Below, one piece after another: positions 1 through 10,798 of a DNA stretch of 64,000 nt. Under the pieces are notes generated by a model. That model did no database searches. It was not told the origin of the DNA and saw nothing but the letters and a program-made list of their open reading frames with translations. Position 1 is the stretch's first letter. Each line of letters starts with the position of its first letter. The translations under genes and the position numbers were made by a program. The stretch covers positions 4,954,599-5,018,598 of the forward strand of contig OZ004595.1 of NCBI GenBank assembly GCA_963924555.1, written 5' to 3'. The stretch comes from Crambe crambe. Taxonomy: Eukaryota; Porifera; Demospongiae; Poecilosclerida; Crambeidae.

Positions 1-1161
1 AACCCTTAAGTTGGAAACTTGATATGGACTTTCATATCAAAAAGTCTTTGCTGAGAAGAAGAGAGCTTTGTGGAGAGCGTAATAAGCTGTGTTCTTCCAA
101 GAAGAACATTGAGAAGCGAATAGAAAAATATGATTTCAAAATTGGCTCTATACACATCTTGAGTGATGAAAATAGGAAACCAAAGCTTGTTCCTCCATGC
201 TTCTTTGCTGACAGTCTTATCTCACCAAAAGAGAATAAACAAACAGAGCTTGATATTGACTGTGGAAAACCTGGACCTTCTGGTTTCCAGAACAAGGCCT
301 TTCAGAGGTACCTCCGTGCTTCCAGGCAGAAAGATGATGCACATTCGTCAAAGGACAGCCTTAACAGCAGAGTCAGTAATGAGGAGAAATACGAGAGTGA
401 AGGAAAGGGGAAAGATAAACAAGATGGTGTTCTGGTACAAAAAATGCTCACTGATCCTGTGTCAGGGAGTGTAAAGAATGGTAAGTGCAATACAATAATG
501 GAACATCAGAGAGAAACATTCGTACAGTCATTGAATTTTTTTTTCTCTTCTCTTAAAAGAGTCTCTCTATAGTACACAAAACAAAGAGAAATTGAAGATA
601 GAGAGAGAAAAAGATGAAGAGAAACATGAGAAGAGATTGGAAAAATCAGAGAAGATACTGGACAAGGAAACAGAGAGGAGGAAAAAGGTGAAGGCAGCCC
701 TCAATGCTCGCATAGAAGAAGATAAGGAGCTGATACAAAAGATCCAGGGAGAAATAGATGATTTGAATGCAAAGATCAATAAGAAAGTGGAGAAGATTGA
801 TGCAATGAAAGCTCGAAGGAAAGCAGAAATGGATAAACCCTTGAGTTGGAAACTTGACATGGACTTTCATATTAAAAAGTCTTTGCTGAGAAGAAGAGAG
901 CTTTGTGGAGAGTGTAATAAGCTGTGTTCTTCCAAGAAGAAGATTGAGAAGAGAATGAAAGGCTATGATCACCGAAGCCGTTCTGTACGCATTTTGAGTG
1001 AAGAGAATAGAAAACCAAAGCCTGTTCCTCCATGTTTCTTTGCTGACGGCCTAATTCCACCAAAAGAGAACGAACAAGCAGAGTTAGACACTGATCATGA
1101 AAATCTTGGACCTTCTGGTTTCCTTTCAGAGATACCTTCGTGCTTCCAGGCAGAAAGATGA
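1..1161 (+). CDS. Coiled-coil family copy A, 5'-truncated by window edge
   Basis: Two exons are visible, to 480 (donor GTAAGT) and from 560 (acceptor after TTAAAAG), joined in phase 1. The first holds a module with a basic stretch (SLLRRRELCGE), then CFFADS, GPSGFQNKAFQRYLRAS and a Ser/Glu-rich tail. The second starts ESLYSTQ, runs into a Lys/Glu heptad-like coiled coil (KSEKILDKETERRKKVKAA) and repeats SWKLDMDFHIKKSLLRRREL and CFFADG. Compared with the paralogues about 11 nt are missing near 1122, just after GPSGF, so the frame shifts and stops at 1161 while homology continues to about 1300. I recognise no known domain. The product is probably a soluble, highly charged protein. The true start lies upstream of the window. 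Confidence 0.6.
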
Positions 1162-1309
1162 CAGCCTCAATAGCTGTGCTAGTTTTGAGTCCAGTGAAGA
1201 AGAATAGCTACAAGAGTGAAGGAAAGGGAAAAGGTGGAGAAAATGGCACTCGTTACAAGAAGCTCACTGACCCCCATGTCAAGAATGGTGAGAACTATTA
1301 GTTAAGGGT

Positions 1310-1665
1310 GCAGGCTGATAGGAACACAATTTATGTTCATTTATGTTCATAGTCTCTTATAGAGTTTGCCTCTGAAAAGAGCCTCTCTATTATACTCACT
1401 GGTAGTACACAGTCCTAATCTTTCAGTGTAGCCATGCAGGGTGAGGGAATTAATACATACATCTCCATTCTCTTCAGATTCCACCTCGTTGAGAAGGATG
1501 TTCCTTTGGAGGAGCAGTTGTATTGGAAGGTTGCATAGCCAGATACTCTCACCATGAGGTGGTTTCAGCTATTTCAAGAAAGGAGTGCTACTTAGCGAAT
1601 ATTTGGTTTTATGTACCAATAGTAACTTTTCAAGAAATCGAACCAAACTTGGTTTATTGTTTATT
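1310..1665 (+). repeat. 3' flanking block shared by coiled-coil gene copies
   Basis: This block recurs almost identically at about 6655-7165, behind copy C, and in part at about 3780-3925. It ends in the near-palindrome AACCAAACTTGGTTT (1641-1655), also seen at 3907, 7143 and 10239. It is either an old 3' UTR or flanking DNA duplicated together with the genes. No convincing reading frame crosses it. Confidence 0.6.
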
Positions 1666-1971
1666 CTCTTATTTGTATCTATTATAATGTGATGCATAAT
1701 AATACATAAGGGTGTGGCCTGAGCCAACTCAGCATTTAGCTATATAGTCCTTTGAAGGCCTGGCAATAAACTATCAGCTGTTCTTTGGCACCTTAATTAA
1801 TAATGCTATCAATAGTTCGCGCATAGAGCGATCCTTTACCAATCGAATCACGACATAATTATGCGCATGTCCGTGTACGTGTTGAAATAGCGTTTTTCCT
1901 ACACGCGCTTATCGGTAAAGAGTTTTGTTTTGTGGTTCAAAAAAAAGAGAGAAAAAATTAATGCCTATGAT

Positions 1972-3278
1972 ATGTCGACATCAACAGTCAGGTCAATTTT
2001 TGTCCCTATGCTACGAAAGTTTTTCAATTTGAAAAGTGACAGTGAAGATATGGACGTTGGAGTGGACAATTCCACTACTGGCTTTACCAATATATTAGCA
2101 CACAGGAAAGAAGGAAACACTGAAGAAAGTAGAACCTCCAACTGCCAAATAGAAAAGAGCAAGCGTATCACCTACTCCAAATTTGGATCATCTCCTGATG
2201 TGGAAGAAGATGAGAGACGACTCTACACTCTACTACCTGGACAGCTGGATCTGATGGATGAGTAAGTGGTAAACTCTCTAGCTAGCTAGTTGCATTAGTT
2301 AGCATTACAATAAATAACTATATAGTAGTACAAAATTACCTAATAGCTAATACTACGCATGTTCTTGTTCTGTTTAGGCCAATACTTGGACCTGGATCAA
2401 ACATAGCTATTGATGGCAAATCTTCTACAGTAAATGGAAATAAAGGCAGTGTCTATGAAAGTCTTGAGAAGTCTAAAAACAAACCTATCACGAAGCAAAA
2501 TGCTCCAGAAAGGAAGGGAGAACAAGCACAAGATAAGGTTGAGAAGAGACTGGCTAAATCAGAGAACAAACTCAACAAGGAAACAGAGAGGAGGAAAGAG
2601 ATGCAGAAAACCATCAAATCCTGCATAGAAGAGGAGAAGCAACTCGTGGAAAAACTGCAGAATGAAATTGATGATTTAAAAAATCAAATTGGGAAGAAAA
2701 CAGAGAAGATTGAGGCAATGAAAACTCAAAAGAAGGAAAAGAGTTGGTGGAAATTTGATACAGACTTTGGTATTGCTAAATCTTGGATGAGGAGAATGGA
2801 CCTTTATGGAAAGCGTGACAAGCGATTGATTTGGAAAGGGAAGACTAACAAACGAATCAAAAAGTACAAACGCAAGATTCAGTGTGATCTGCAGGTTATG
2901 AATGATAAGAAACCAGCTCCACAAAGGCCAATACCTTCATGTTTTTTTGCTAAGGGCCAAGTTCCACCAAAGAATAAGGAACAAGTAGAGATTCATGATC
3001 ATACTGATGACAATCCCAGGTCCTCTGGTTACAAGCAGAACCAAAGCCAGAAATTCCTTAGTACTTCTAGGGGAAAAGATGAGCTAGATGATATCAGGAA
3101 CATCTATGTTCTTGACAGTGATGATGATACACACTCATCAAATGGCAGCATTGCAAACAGCATCAGTTCGGAATCTGATGAGGAGAAAGAAGTGAAGAGG
3201 AAGAGGAAACCGAAGCGTTCGGATACATTTCATACTAAAGAAGCTACTTGGATCCTAAATCAACTCACCCTATCTTAA
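1972..3278 (+). CDS. Coiled-coil family copy B (single-module type)
   Basis: Exons 1972-2261 and 2378-3278 join GA|G across a GTAAGT...TTTAG intron and give an uninterrupted 396-residue protein. The start ATG is chosen by alignment with copy E, which begins MSGWTVRSIF against MSTSTVRSIF here. Exon 1 ends in the family boundary LLPGQLDLMDE. Exon 2 carries a long basic coiled coil (roughly residues 140-200), then SWWKFDTDFGIAKSW, a second basic helix, PSCFFAKGQVPPK and an acidic/Ser tail (DSDDDTHSSNGS). It ends WILNQLTLS. Only one module is present, unlike copies A, C, D and F. No secretion signal or membrane segment is visible. Function is unknown and I match no named family. Confidence 0.75.
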
Positions 3279-4437
3279 GGGTTGACGTTCTAGCTAAGAG
3301 ACCTCCAATGTCCAGACCAAAACAACAACAGCAAAAAATTATAATAATAAAAATAAATTCATATTAAATTTTTGGGCAAAATAATTATAGCTATCTGCAG
3401 ATATAGCTCTAAAAATAGTCTTATTATGCATTATAGTTGATACTTTGGCTTAGCTAGCTATAATCCACTGCATTCTTAGTTGATGGCTACTGGATCAGTT
3501 AGCTATTTTAATATCTTTTATCACCTTGTTGTTGGTAGGGCCATTATCTTATACACTTCTCAAAAGTTTGCATATAGCTCTACGTAGCTAGCTAGATATT
3601 AGCTATCGTAAGCAGATCTTTTAACAGCATTAAAGTCTGGACAAAATGTGGCCGCCATTTGTGACATATTTAGACCATATAGTGCAGATAGACATTGTAG
3701 CTAGAACAAGAAAACAAAATATTCCGGAGTATATATATAGCTACGTAATTTGAACAAACTGTTGTTCTTTAGAAGGTGACTGACCCTGTGTCAAGAATGG
3801 TGAAAACTATTAGTTAAGGGTGCAAGCTGAGTACCTCTAATAGAAGCATAGAAACATAATAATAAATAACTGAATTGGTTTTATGTACCAATAGCTCAAG
3901 ATATTGAACCAAACTTTGGTTTTGTTATTATTTGTGCTGCATAATTAGCTACATGCATAGATAACACATAAGGTAGCTAGTTACCACATGTTATAGTTAG
4001 AAGGTGAGCTTGAAAACCTTCCACTCAGAGGCCTGACTACAATATACTTAGCTACACCTTTCACCCCACCATACACAGAGCTATAGCTAAAAATTTGGGC
4101 ACAGTGAGAGCACAGTATTGTGTGCATGACCTGACATGCCATACTACTCAGTCCTGCCAGATTACATGTAATTGTGACATTATATGAACTGATATTACAT
4201 GAACTGACATTAATTGTGTAGGTTAATTGAATACTGGATCAGATATAGCTACTCCTAGTGCCACAGATTATATACATCATGTAGCTAGCACCGATGATAA
4301 AGAAACTATGCATCCATATTCATATTATTATTTTTGCTTGAGTAGTATGGCTTTCTCTTTTGAGATAGCTAGGTTGATCAGGTGCAGATATCCGGCGTTG
4401 CCGACCCTTTACCTGCTTTGTTCAGATATCGTGAGCT
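3279..4437. other. Intergenic DNA with a remnant 3' end of a family copy
   Basis: A possible AATAAA polyadenylation signal lies near 3346-3358. At about 3768-3832 there is a decayed piece matching the 3' end of copies A and C (GTGACTGACCCTGTGTCAAG), followed by the AACCAAACTTTGGTTT block at 3907-3922. From about 3960 to 4215 the sequence resembles the DNA upstream of copy D (about 7200-7460), which shows that C and D are tandem duplicates including their 5' flanks. No intact gene is seen. Confidence 0.5.
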
Positions 4438-4538
4438 TAGTCTCGCTAGCCAGACTCCTTTTCCCCTCACTATCTTTGCACATACACTTACTTGCACGCG
4501 CGATAGTGAGGGGAAAAGGAGTCTGGCTAGCGAGACTA
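4438..4538. mobile_element. Foldback element with 37-bp perfect inverted arms
   Basis: Arms 4438-4474 and 4502-4538 are perfect reverse complements around a 27-nt loop. The outer sequence is TAGTCTCGCTAGCC. If the outer TA is the target duplication, the element proper starts GTCTCGC. It sits just upstream of the deleted exon 1 of copy C. Short hairpins with similar TAGTCTGG ends occur at 27698 and 49061. It carries no coding capacity. Confidence 0.75.
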
Positions 4539-4589
4539 TCGCCAGTGATCTCTCGAGACTCAGAGTCGCATGCGCATGTACGCGCATGT

Positions 4590-6626
4590 TCCATTGCCTG
4601 GAGCATTGATGGATGAGTAAGTATAGCCTGTATCCTGCTAGCATATTTTAACTGAGCTAACTAACTAATTTTGGTGAGAATCTTCATGATAGTTAGCTAT
4701 ATAGTTACACATGTGTGCAATTGTGGATAGATACAAACATGAAGTGGATGTATCATTGTAAGAAGGTCAAATTTATGCTGAGCAGTTTATAGCTGTAGGG
4801 TAGCTACTTTATTGTACAATAATTATTATTAATTCAGGCCTGGATTGAATGACAGCAATACAATGATGATCAAGCAGTCATTCAAGGAAAAGGAAAAAGG
4901 CCATGGTACAAATACTGAAGTCATTGTTGCTGAGACGAAGGAAATTTTTATAATGTATCTGAGGAAGCAAAAAACCCGAGAAGAAAAGGAGAGGAAAAGG
5001 GGAGAGAAAGTAGAAGCTAAACTCCAGAAGAGACTGGCCAAGTCAGAGAAGAAACTTGATATGGAAACAGAGAGGAAGAAGAATGTGAAGGCAGCCCTCA
5101 ATGCTCGCATACAAGAGGAAGAGGAACTCATGCAAAAGATACAATGATTTTGATGCCAAGATCAATAAGAAAGTGATGTAATGAAAGCTCAAAGGAAAGC
5201 AGAAAAGGATAAACCCCTAAGTTGGAAATTTGATATGGACTTTCATATTAAAAAGTCTTTGCTGAGAAGAAGAGAACTTTGTGGAGAGCGTAATAAGCTG
5301 TGTTCTTCGAAGAAGAAGATCGAGAAGCGAATAAAAGACTATGATCACCAAAACCATTCTATACGCATTTTGAGTGAAGAGAATAGGAAACCAAAATCTG
5401 TACCTCCATACTTCTTTGCTGACGGTCTTATCCTACCAAAAGAGAATAAACAAACAGAGTTTGATATTGACTGTGGAAAACCTGGACCTTCTGGTTTCCA
5501 GAACCAGGCCTTTCAGAGGTACCTCCGTGCTTCCAGGCAGAAAGACGGTGTGCATTTGTCAAAGGACAGCCTTAACAGCAGAATCAGTAATGAGGAGGAA
5601 TGCAAGAGTGAAGGAAAGGGGAAAGACAAAGAAGATGCAGGGGCAGAAACACCACAACAAAAGTGGGGGAGGGTGGGGGGGGGGGGGCTGGTGGCACATA
5701 CCACAATGTACTAATATTATTCAATTATCAACTGTCAAAAAAGTGGGCATCAACTGTCAAAAAGTAGGGGGGGGGGGTAGAGTCCCCCCCCCCCCTCTGC
5801 CACTGAGATGGTGTTCTGGTACAAAAAATGCTCACTGATCCTGTGTCAGGGAGTGTAAAGAATGGTAAGTGCAACACCATGTCATAGGGAAACATATATG
5901 TACAGACATTGAAAATATTTTCTCTTAGAGCCTCTCCATAGTACACAATTGCCGATAAAGAGAGAAAGAGATGAAGAGAAGCATGAGAAAAGACTGGCTA
6001 AGTCGGAGAAGAAACTGGACAAGGAAACAGAGAAGAGGAAGAAGGTGAAGGCAGCCCTCAATGCTCGCATACAAGAGGAAGAGGAGCTCATGCAAAAGAT
6101 ACAGGAAAAAATTGATAATTTCAATGCAAAGATCGATAGGAAAGTGGAAAAGATTGATGCTATGAAAGCTCAAAGGAAAGCAGAAAAGGATAAACCCTTG
6201 AGTTGGAAACTTGACATGAACTTTCATATCAAAAAGTCTTTACTGAGAAGAAGAGAGCTTAGTGAAGAGCATAATAGGCTGTATTCTTCGAAGAAGAAGA
6301 TCGAGAAATAAATAAAAGATTGTGATCACCAAAACCGTTCTATACACATTTTGAGTGAAGAGAATAGAAAACCAAAGCCTGTACCTCCATGCTTCTTAGC
6401 TGACGGCCTAATTCCACCGAAAGAGAATAAGCTGAGTTAGATAATGATAATGAAAAGCCTGGACCTTCTGGTTTCCAGAACCAGGCCTTTCAGAGATACC
6501 TTCGTGCTTCCAGGCAGAAAGATGACAATCTCAACAGCTGTGCTAGTTTTGAAGAGGAATACAAGAATGAAGGAAAGGGAAAAGGCAGAGAAAATGGCAC
6601 TTCATTACAAAAGAAGCTCACTGACC
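4590..6626 (+). pseudogene. Coiled-coil family copy C (multiply broken)
   Basis: Only the last 27 nt of exon 1 survive (to 4616, GTAAGT donor). Exon 2 is 4838-5864 and exon 3 starts at 5929. Damage seen by comparison with copy D: exon 1 and the proximal promoter are deleted; deletions near 5144 and 5176 shift the frame and create a TGA; a 168-bp transposon sits at 5638-5805 in exon 2; a TAA at 6309 replaces an Arg codon in exon 3; and a further stop follows GLIPPKENKLS. Splice sites and most module motifs (SWKFDMDFHIKKSLLRRREL, YFFADG, GPSGFQNQAF) remain recognisable, so the decay is fairly recent. A short product could start at the ATG at 4608, but it would end at 5146. Confidence 0.85.
5638..5805. 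mobile_element. hAT-like MITE inserted in copy C exon 2
   Basis: A 168-bp insertion interrupts the paralogous sequence of exon 2. Its ends are imperfect inverted repeats: CAGGGGCAGA on the left, and CAGTGGCAGA when the right end is read inward. It is flanked by the direct repeat AGATG (5633-5637 and 5806-5810). The interior has long G and C runs and no reading frame of its own. CAGGG-type termini are typical of hAT elements, but a 5-bp target duplication is shorter than the usual 8 bp. Confidence 0.75.
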
Positions 6627-6639
6627 CTGATGGTGAGAA

Positions 6640-7630
6640 CTATTAGTTGAGGGTGTAGGCTGATAGGAACACAATTTATGTTCATTTATGTTCGTAGTCT
6701 CTTATAGAGTTTGCCTCTGAAAAGAGCCTCTCTATTATACTCACTGGTAGTACACAGTCCTAATCTTTCAGTGTAGCCATGCAGGGTGAGGGAATTAATA
6801 CATACATCTCCATTCTCTTTAGATTCCACCTCGTTGAGAAGGATGTCCCTTTTGAGGAGCAGTTGTATTGGAAGGTTGCATAGCCAGATACACCATGAGG
6901 TGGTTTCCGGGTACGACACGTACACTTCTGTGGTGTTTCTTTCTGAATTCCAAGCAAGTGATTATCGAAACAATCTCACCAGTAGCTACAAGGCAGAGTG
7001 GGATGATCCCAAACAATTTCGCTCCTGACCTCGAGGAAGAGTCCAGCTACATGAGTCAGCTACTTCAAGAAAGGAGTAGTTTATAGCTACTTCAACTGAA
7101 TTGGTTTTATGTTACCAATAGCTAGTAACTTTCAAGAAATTGAACCAAACTTTGGTTTATTCAAATGCTTTCATTTATTATTATAATGTGCTGCATAATT
7201 ACATTTATAGATAACACATAAAGAGGTAGTGGCTAGTTACCACATATGTTATAGCTAGAATTCGAGTTCAGCCTTTAATTTAGTTACACTGTCTCTTTAA
7301 CCATACACAGACATATTATTTCAAAGCAGATTGGTCCAAAAAATTTGGGCATAACGGCATTAGCTATTGTGTGCATGAGCTGACATGCGTCCTACCAGAT
7401 TACATGTAATTGCTACATGAACTGACATTACATGACTGCATGAACTGCAAGTTGAATTCAAGATATTAAAGATATAAATTTTAGTGTCACAGATATACAT
7501 GTATGAGCTACCACAGATGATAAAGAAACCTGCCTAAGTCATATGATGGAATTGACTTGAAACTGTTGCTATTTTTTACAAGAAAGTCAGCTGTTCAGAT
7601 CTTGGCTATATCTATCTCAAGCTTGCAAGA
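6640..7630. other. Intergenic DNA between copies C and D
   Basis: The first half repeats the 3' flank of copy A (1310-1665), including AACCAAACTTTGGTT at 7143-7157. The second half resembles the 5' flank of copy C. The small open frames here are not conserved between the duplicated copies, so I call no gene. Confidence 0.5.
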
Positions 7631-7823
7631 CCTAGACGCGCGCGCGTGGGATCAGAGTCCGCATGAGCGCGTACGCGCATGCCCGCTAGAACTAGCGTCA
7701 GAGCAATTGTACGCTTTTTGGAGAACGCGCTAGTTCTTGGTGTTTTGCTAGAAAGTGACTTTTTATCGCGAGAAATTTATTTGAGTCATTTATAGTTGAA
7801 ACTCGAGAATAATCTCGGGGAAA
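7630..7823 (+). promoter_or_regulatory. Conserved CpG-rich promoter block of copy D
   Basis: The roughly 190 bp before the copy D start are unusually rich in CG and alternating purine-pyrimidine runs (GACGCGCGCGCG, GCGCGTACGCGCATGC). They are shared, in inverted orientation, with the DNA upstream of copy F (57178-57365), including AACTAGCG, GCGTACAAT and TCTCGCGATAA-type blocks. A short part (CAGAGTCGCATGCGCATG) survives upstream of broken copy C. Conservation across the inverted duplicate, while other intergenic DNA has diverged, suggests a core promoter. No transcription start is mapped. Confidence 0.45.
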
Positions 7824-9870
7824 ATGAGCTTTTTGAAGAATTCGAGAAAGTGTTTTGAGGAACACGACTCCAATGCTGGTCCAAAGAGGTCAGCAGAGAA
7901 AAAATGGACAGTCAAGTCGATTTTTGGCTCTGTGAGACGTAAGATTAAGAAGATGAAAAGAATTCCTGAAGAAGAGAAAAATCCCGCAGTCGAGGAAAAC
8001 GACTTTACTGATATCTTGACATGCAGCAGCAAGGAAGCAGTGTGTGGAACCAACTGCCAGATAAAGATGAGCAAGTGTATCATCTATTCCCCTCTGATTG
8101 AACCTGAACCATCTCGTGTGGATGAGCAGGGGCAACAATATGTTCCATTGCCTGGAGTTTTGATGGATGAGTAAGTCTAGCCTGTCCAGTTCAATCTAGC
8201 TATTTTAAAGGAACTAGTTAATGTGGGCAAACAAACTGAGCCAACACACTAATCTTCATGATAGTTATTAGTTACACATGTGTGCAATTGTGAATATTAC
8301 AGAAAGATAATACAATGTTTTATCATTGTGCTGAACAGTTAGGGTACAAATAATGGTTTGTGCTATAATTATAATAATTATTATTTTTTTAAATTCAGGC
8401 CTGGATTGAACGACAGCAATACAATGATGATCAAGCAGTCACTCAAGGAAAAGGAAAACGTTCGTGGTCCAAATACTAAAGTCATTGTTGCTGAGATGAA
8501 GGAAATTCCCAAAAAAGATAAAAAATCTCTGAAGAAGCAAAAAGCCCGAGAAGAAAAAGAGAGGAAAAGAGGAGAGAAAGTAGAAGCTACACTCCAGAAA
8601 AGACTGGCCAAGTCAGAGAAGAAACTTGATATGGAAACAGAGAGGAGGAAGAAGGTGAAGGCAGCCCTCGATGCTCGCATACAAGAGGAAGAGGAACTCA
8701 TGCAAAAGATACAGGGTAAAATCAATGATTTTGATGCCAAGATTAATAAGAAAGTGGAGAAGATTGATGCAATGAAAGTTCAAAGGAAAGCAGAAAAGGA
8801 TAAACCCTTGAGTTGGAAACTTGATATGGACTTTCATATCAAAAACTCTTTGCTGAGAAGAAGAGAGCTTTGTAGAGAGCGTAATAAGCTGTGTTCTTCC
8901 AAGAAGGAGATTGAGAAGCGAATAGAAAAATATGATTTCAAAATAGGTTCTGTACACATTTTAAGTGATGAGAATAGGAAACCAAAGCCTGTGCCTCCAT
9001 GCTTCTTTGCTGATGGTCTTATACCACCAAAAGAGAATATTGACTGTGGAAAACCTGGACCTTCTGGTTTCCAGAACAAGGCCTTTCAGAGGTACCTCCG
9101 TGTTTCCAGGCAGGAAGACGATATGCATTCATCAAAGAACAGCCTTAACAGCAGAATCAGTAATGAGGAGGAATATGAGAGTGAAGGAAAGGGGAAAGAC
9201 AAACAAGATGGTGTTCAGGTACAAAAAATGCTCACTGATCCTGTGTCAGGGAGTGTAAAGAATGGTAAGTGCAATACTATAATGGAACATCAGAGAGAAA
9301 CATTCATACAGTCATTGAATTTTTTTTTCTCTTCTCTTAAAAGAGTCTCTCTATAGTACACAAATGCAAAACAGAGAAGAAAAGAAGAATCCAATGTTAA
9401 AAAGAGAGAAAGATGAAGAGAAGCATGAGAAAAGACTGGCTAAGTCGGAGATGAAACTGGACAAGGAAACAGAGAGGAAGAAAAAGGTGAAGGCAGCCCT
9501 CAATGCTCGCATACAAGAGGAAGAGGAGCTCATGCAAAAGATACAGGGAGAAATTGATGATTTTGATGCCAAGATCAATAAGAAAGTGGAGAAGATTGAT
9601 GCAATGAAAGCTCAAAGGAAAGCAGAAAAGGATAAACCCCTAAGTTGGAAACTTGATATGGACTTTCATATCAAAAAGTCCTTGCTGAGAAAAAGAGAGC
9701 TTTGTGGAGAGCGTAATAAGCTGTGTTCTTCAAAGAAGAAGATTGAGAAGCAAATAAAATACTATGACCACCGAAGCCGTTCTGTACGCATTTTGAGTGA
9801 AGAGAATAGAAAACCAAAGCCTGTACCTTCATGTTTTTTTGCTGATGGCCTAATTCCACCAAGAGAATAG
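7824..9870 (+). CDS. Coiled-coil family copy D (two-module type)
   Basis: Exons 7824-8170, 8399-9264 and 9344-9870 join in phase to give 579 residues. Exon 1 (1-115) is basic, with KKWTVKSIFGSVRRKIKK, and ends PLPGVLMDE. Exon 2 holds module 1: a coiled coil at about 150-297, SWKLDMDFH at 254-262, CFFADG at 317-322, GPSGFQ at 336-341, then a Ser/Glu-rich linker. Exon 3 repeats the module: coiled coil about 425-545, SWKLD 505-509, CFFADG 568-573. It stops soon after GLIPPRE, so the second GPSGF segment is lost, although decayed sequence for it continues to about 9975. No signal peptide or membrane helix is visible. Tropomyosin- or golgin-like roles cannot be distinguished from sequence, and the function is unknown. 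Confidence 0.75.
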
Positions 9871-10345
9871 TTTTGAAATTTGCTGTGGAAAACTTGGACC
9901 TTCTCAACAGTGGTGTTAGTAATGAGAGTGAAGGAAAGGGGAAGGCAAATAAAATACTCACTGACCCTGTGTTAGCTTATGAAATCCTAGCCAGACTATG
10001 AACGAAGGTATTTTAATAATGAACATCTACAAGCACACACTCCAAAGAAGGATCATTTTTTTCAGCCAAATTCCTTTATCCTGTGAGACCCCCCACCTAT
10101 CACTTGCCTGCATCCAGTGAAGCCTGCCCCCAGAAGTGAGCCTGTTGCACTCCTCATGGAAAAAAATTCCGGCTAGGAGACGTTCCTATCAGTAATTTCA
10201 AGAAAGGACAATTAGCTACATCTAGCTACATATAACTGAACCAAACTTGGTTTATTTGTCATCATTATCACTGATTTGTATCAAATTGTTATTCAATCAA
10301 AAAGATAAAAATAAGTGCTGCATAAAGTACCTAATAGCTGTAGTC
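9871..10345 (+). other. Decayed tail of copy D module 2 and flank
   Basis: About 9880-9975 still resembles the GPSGF/Ser-rich tail of the module (TGTGGAAAACTTGGACCTTC, then GAAGGAAAGGGGAAGGC and CTCACTGACCCTGTGT), but it lies beyond the stop and is shortened. The AACCAAACTTGGTTT block occurs at 10239-10253. Nothing else is recognised. Confidence 0.5.
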
Positions 10346-10762
10346 TGGGTCATACCTCTTATAAAGCTTACCTTCATTTTGGACTTTAAAGGGGTGGCTA
10401 AAACAAGTCTAAGGATCTCTTTAAAATGTGGGTCATACCTCTTATAAAGCTTACCTTCATTTTGGACTTTAAAGGGGTGGCTAAAACAAGTCTAAAGATC
10501 TCTTTAAAATGTGGGTCATACCTCTTATAAAGCTTACCTTCATTTTGGACTTTAAAGGGGTGGCTAAAACAAGTCTAAGGATCTCTTTAAAATGTGGGTC
10601 ATACCTCTTATAAAGCTTACCTTCATTTTGGACTTTAAAGGGGTGGCTAAAACAAGTCTAAAGATCTCTTTAAAATGTGGGTCATACCTCTTATAAAGCT
10701 TACCTTCATTTTGGACTTTAAAGGGGTGGCTAAAACAAGTCTAAGGATCTCTTTTAAAATGT
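10346..10762. repeat. 83-bp tandem repeat, five copies
   Basis: GGTCATACCTCTTATAAAGC recurs at 10348, 10431, 10514, 10597 and 10680, exactly 83 bp apart. The copies are nearly identical, but the segment CTAAGGATC alternates with CTAAAGATC from copy to copy, so the true unit of recent amplification is a 166-bp dimer. It lies just past the 3' end of FARSB. Confidence 0.95.
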
Positions 10763-10798
10763 GGTAATTATTATTATTATCATTAAAAAAAATATTTT

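Noticed and set aside
4227-4644. Overlapping frames on both strands near 4.4 kb
   Set aside because: They are produced by the perfect palindrome at 4438-4538, with no similarity to neighbouring genes.
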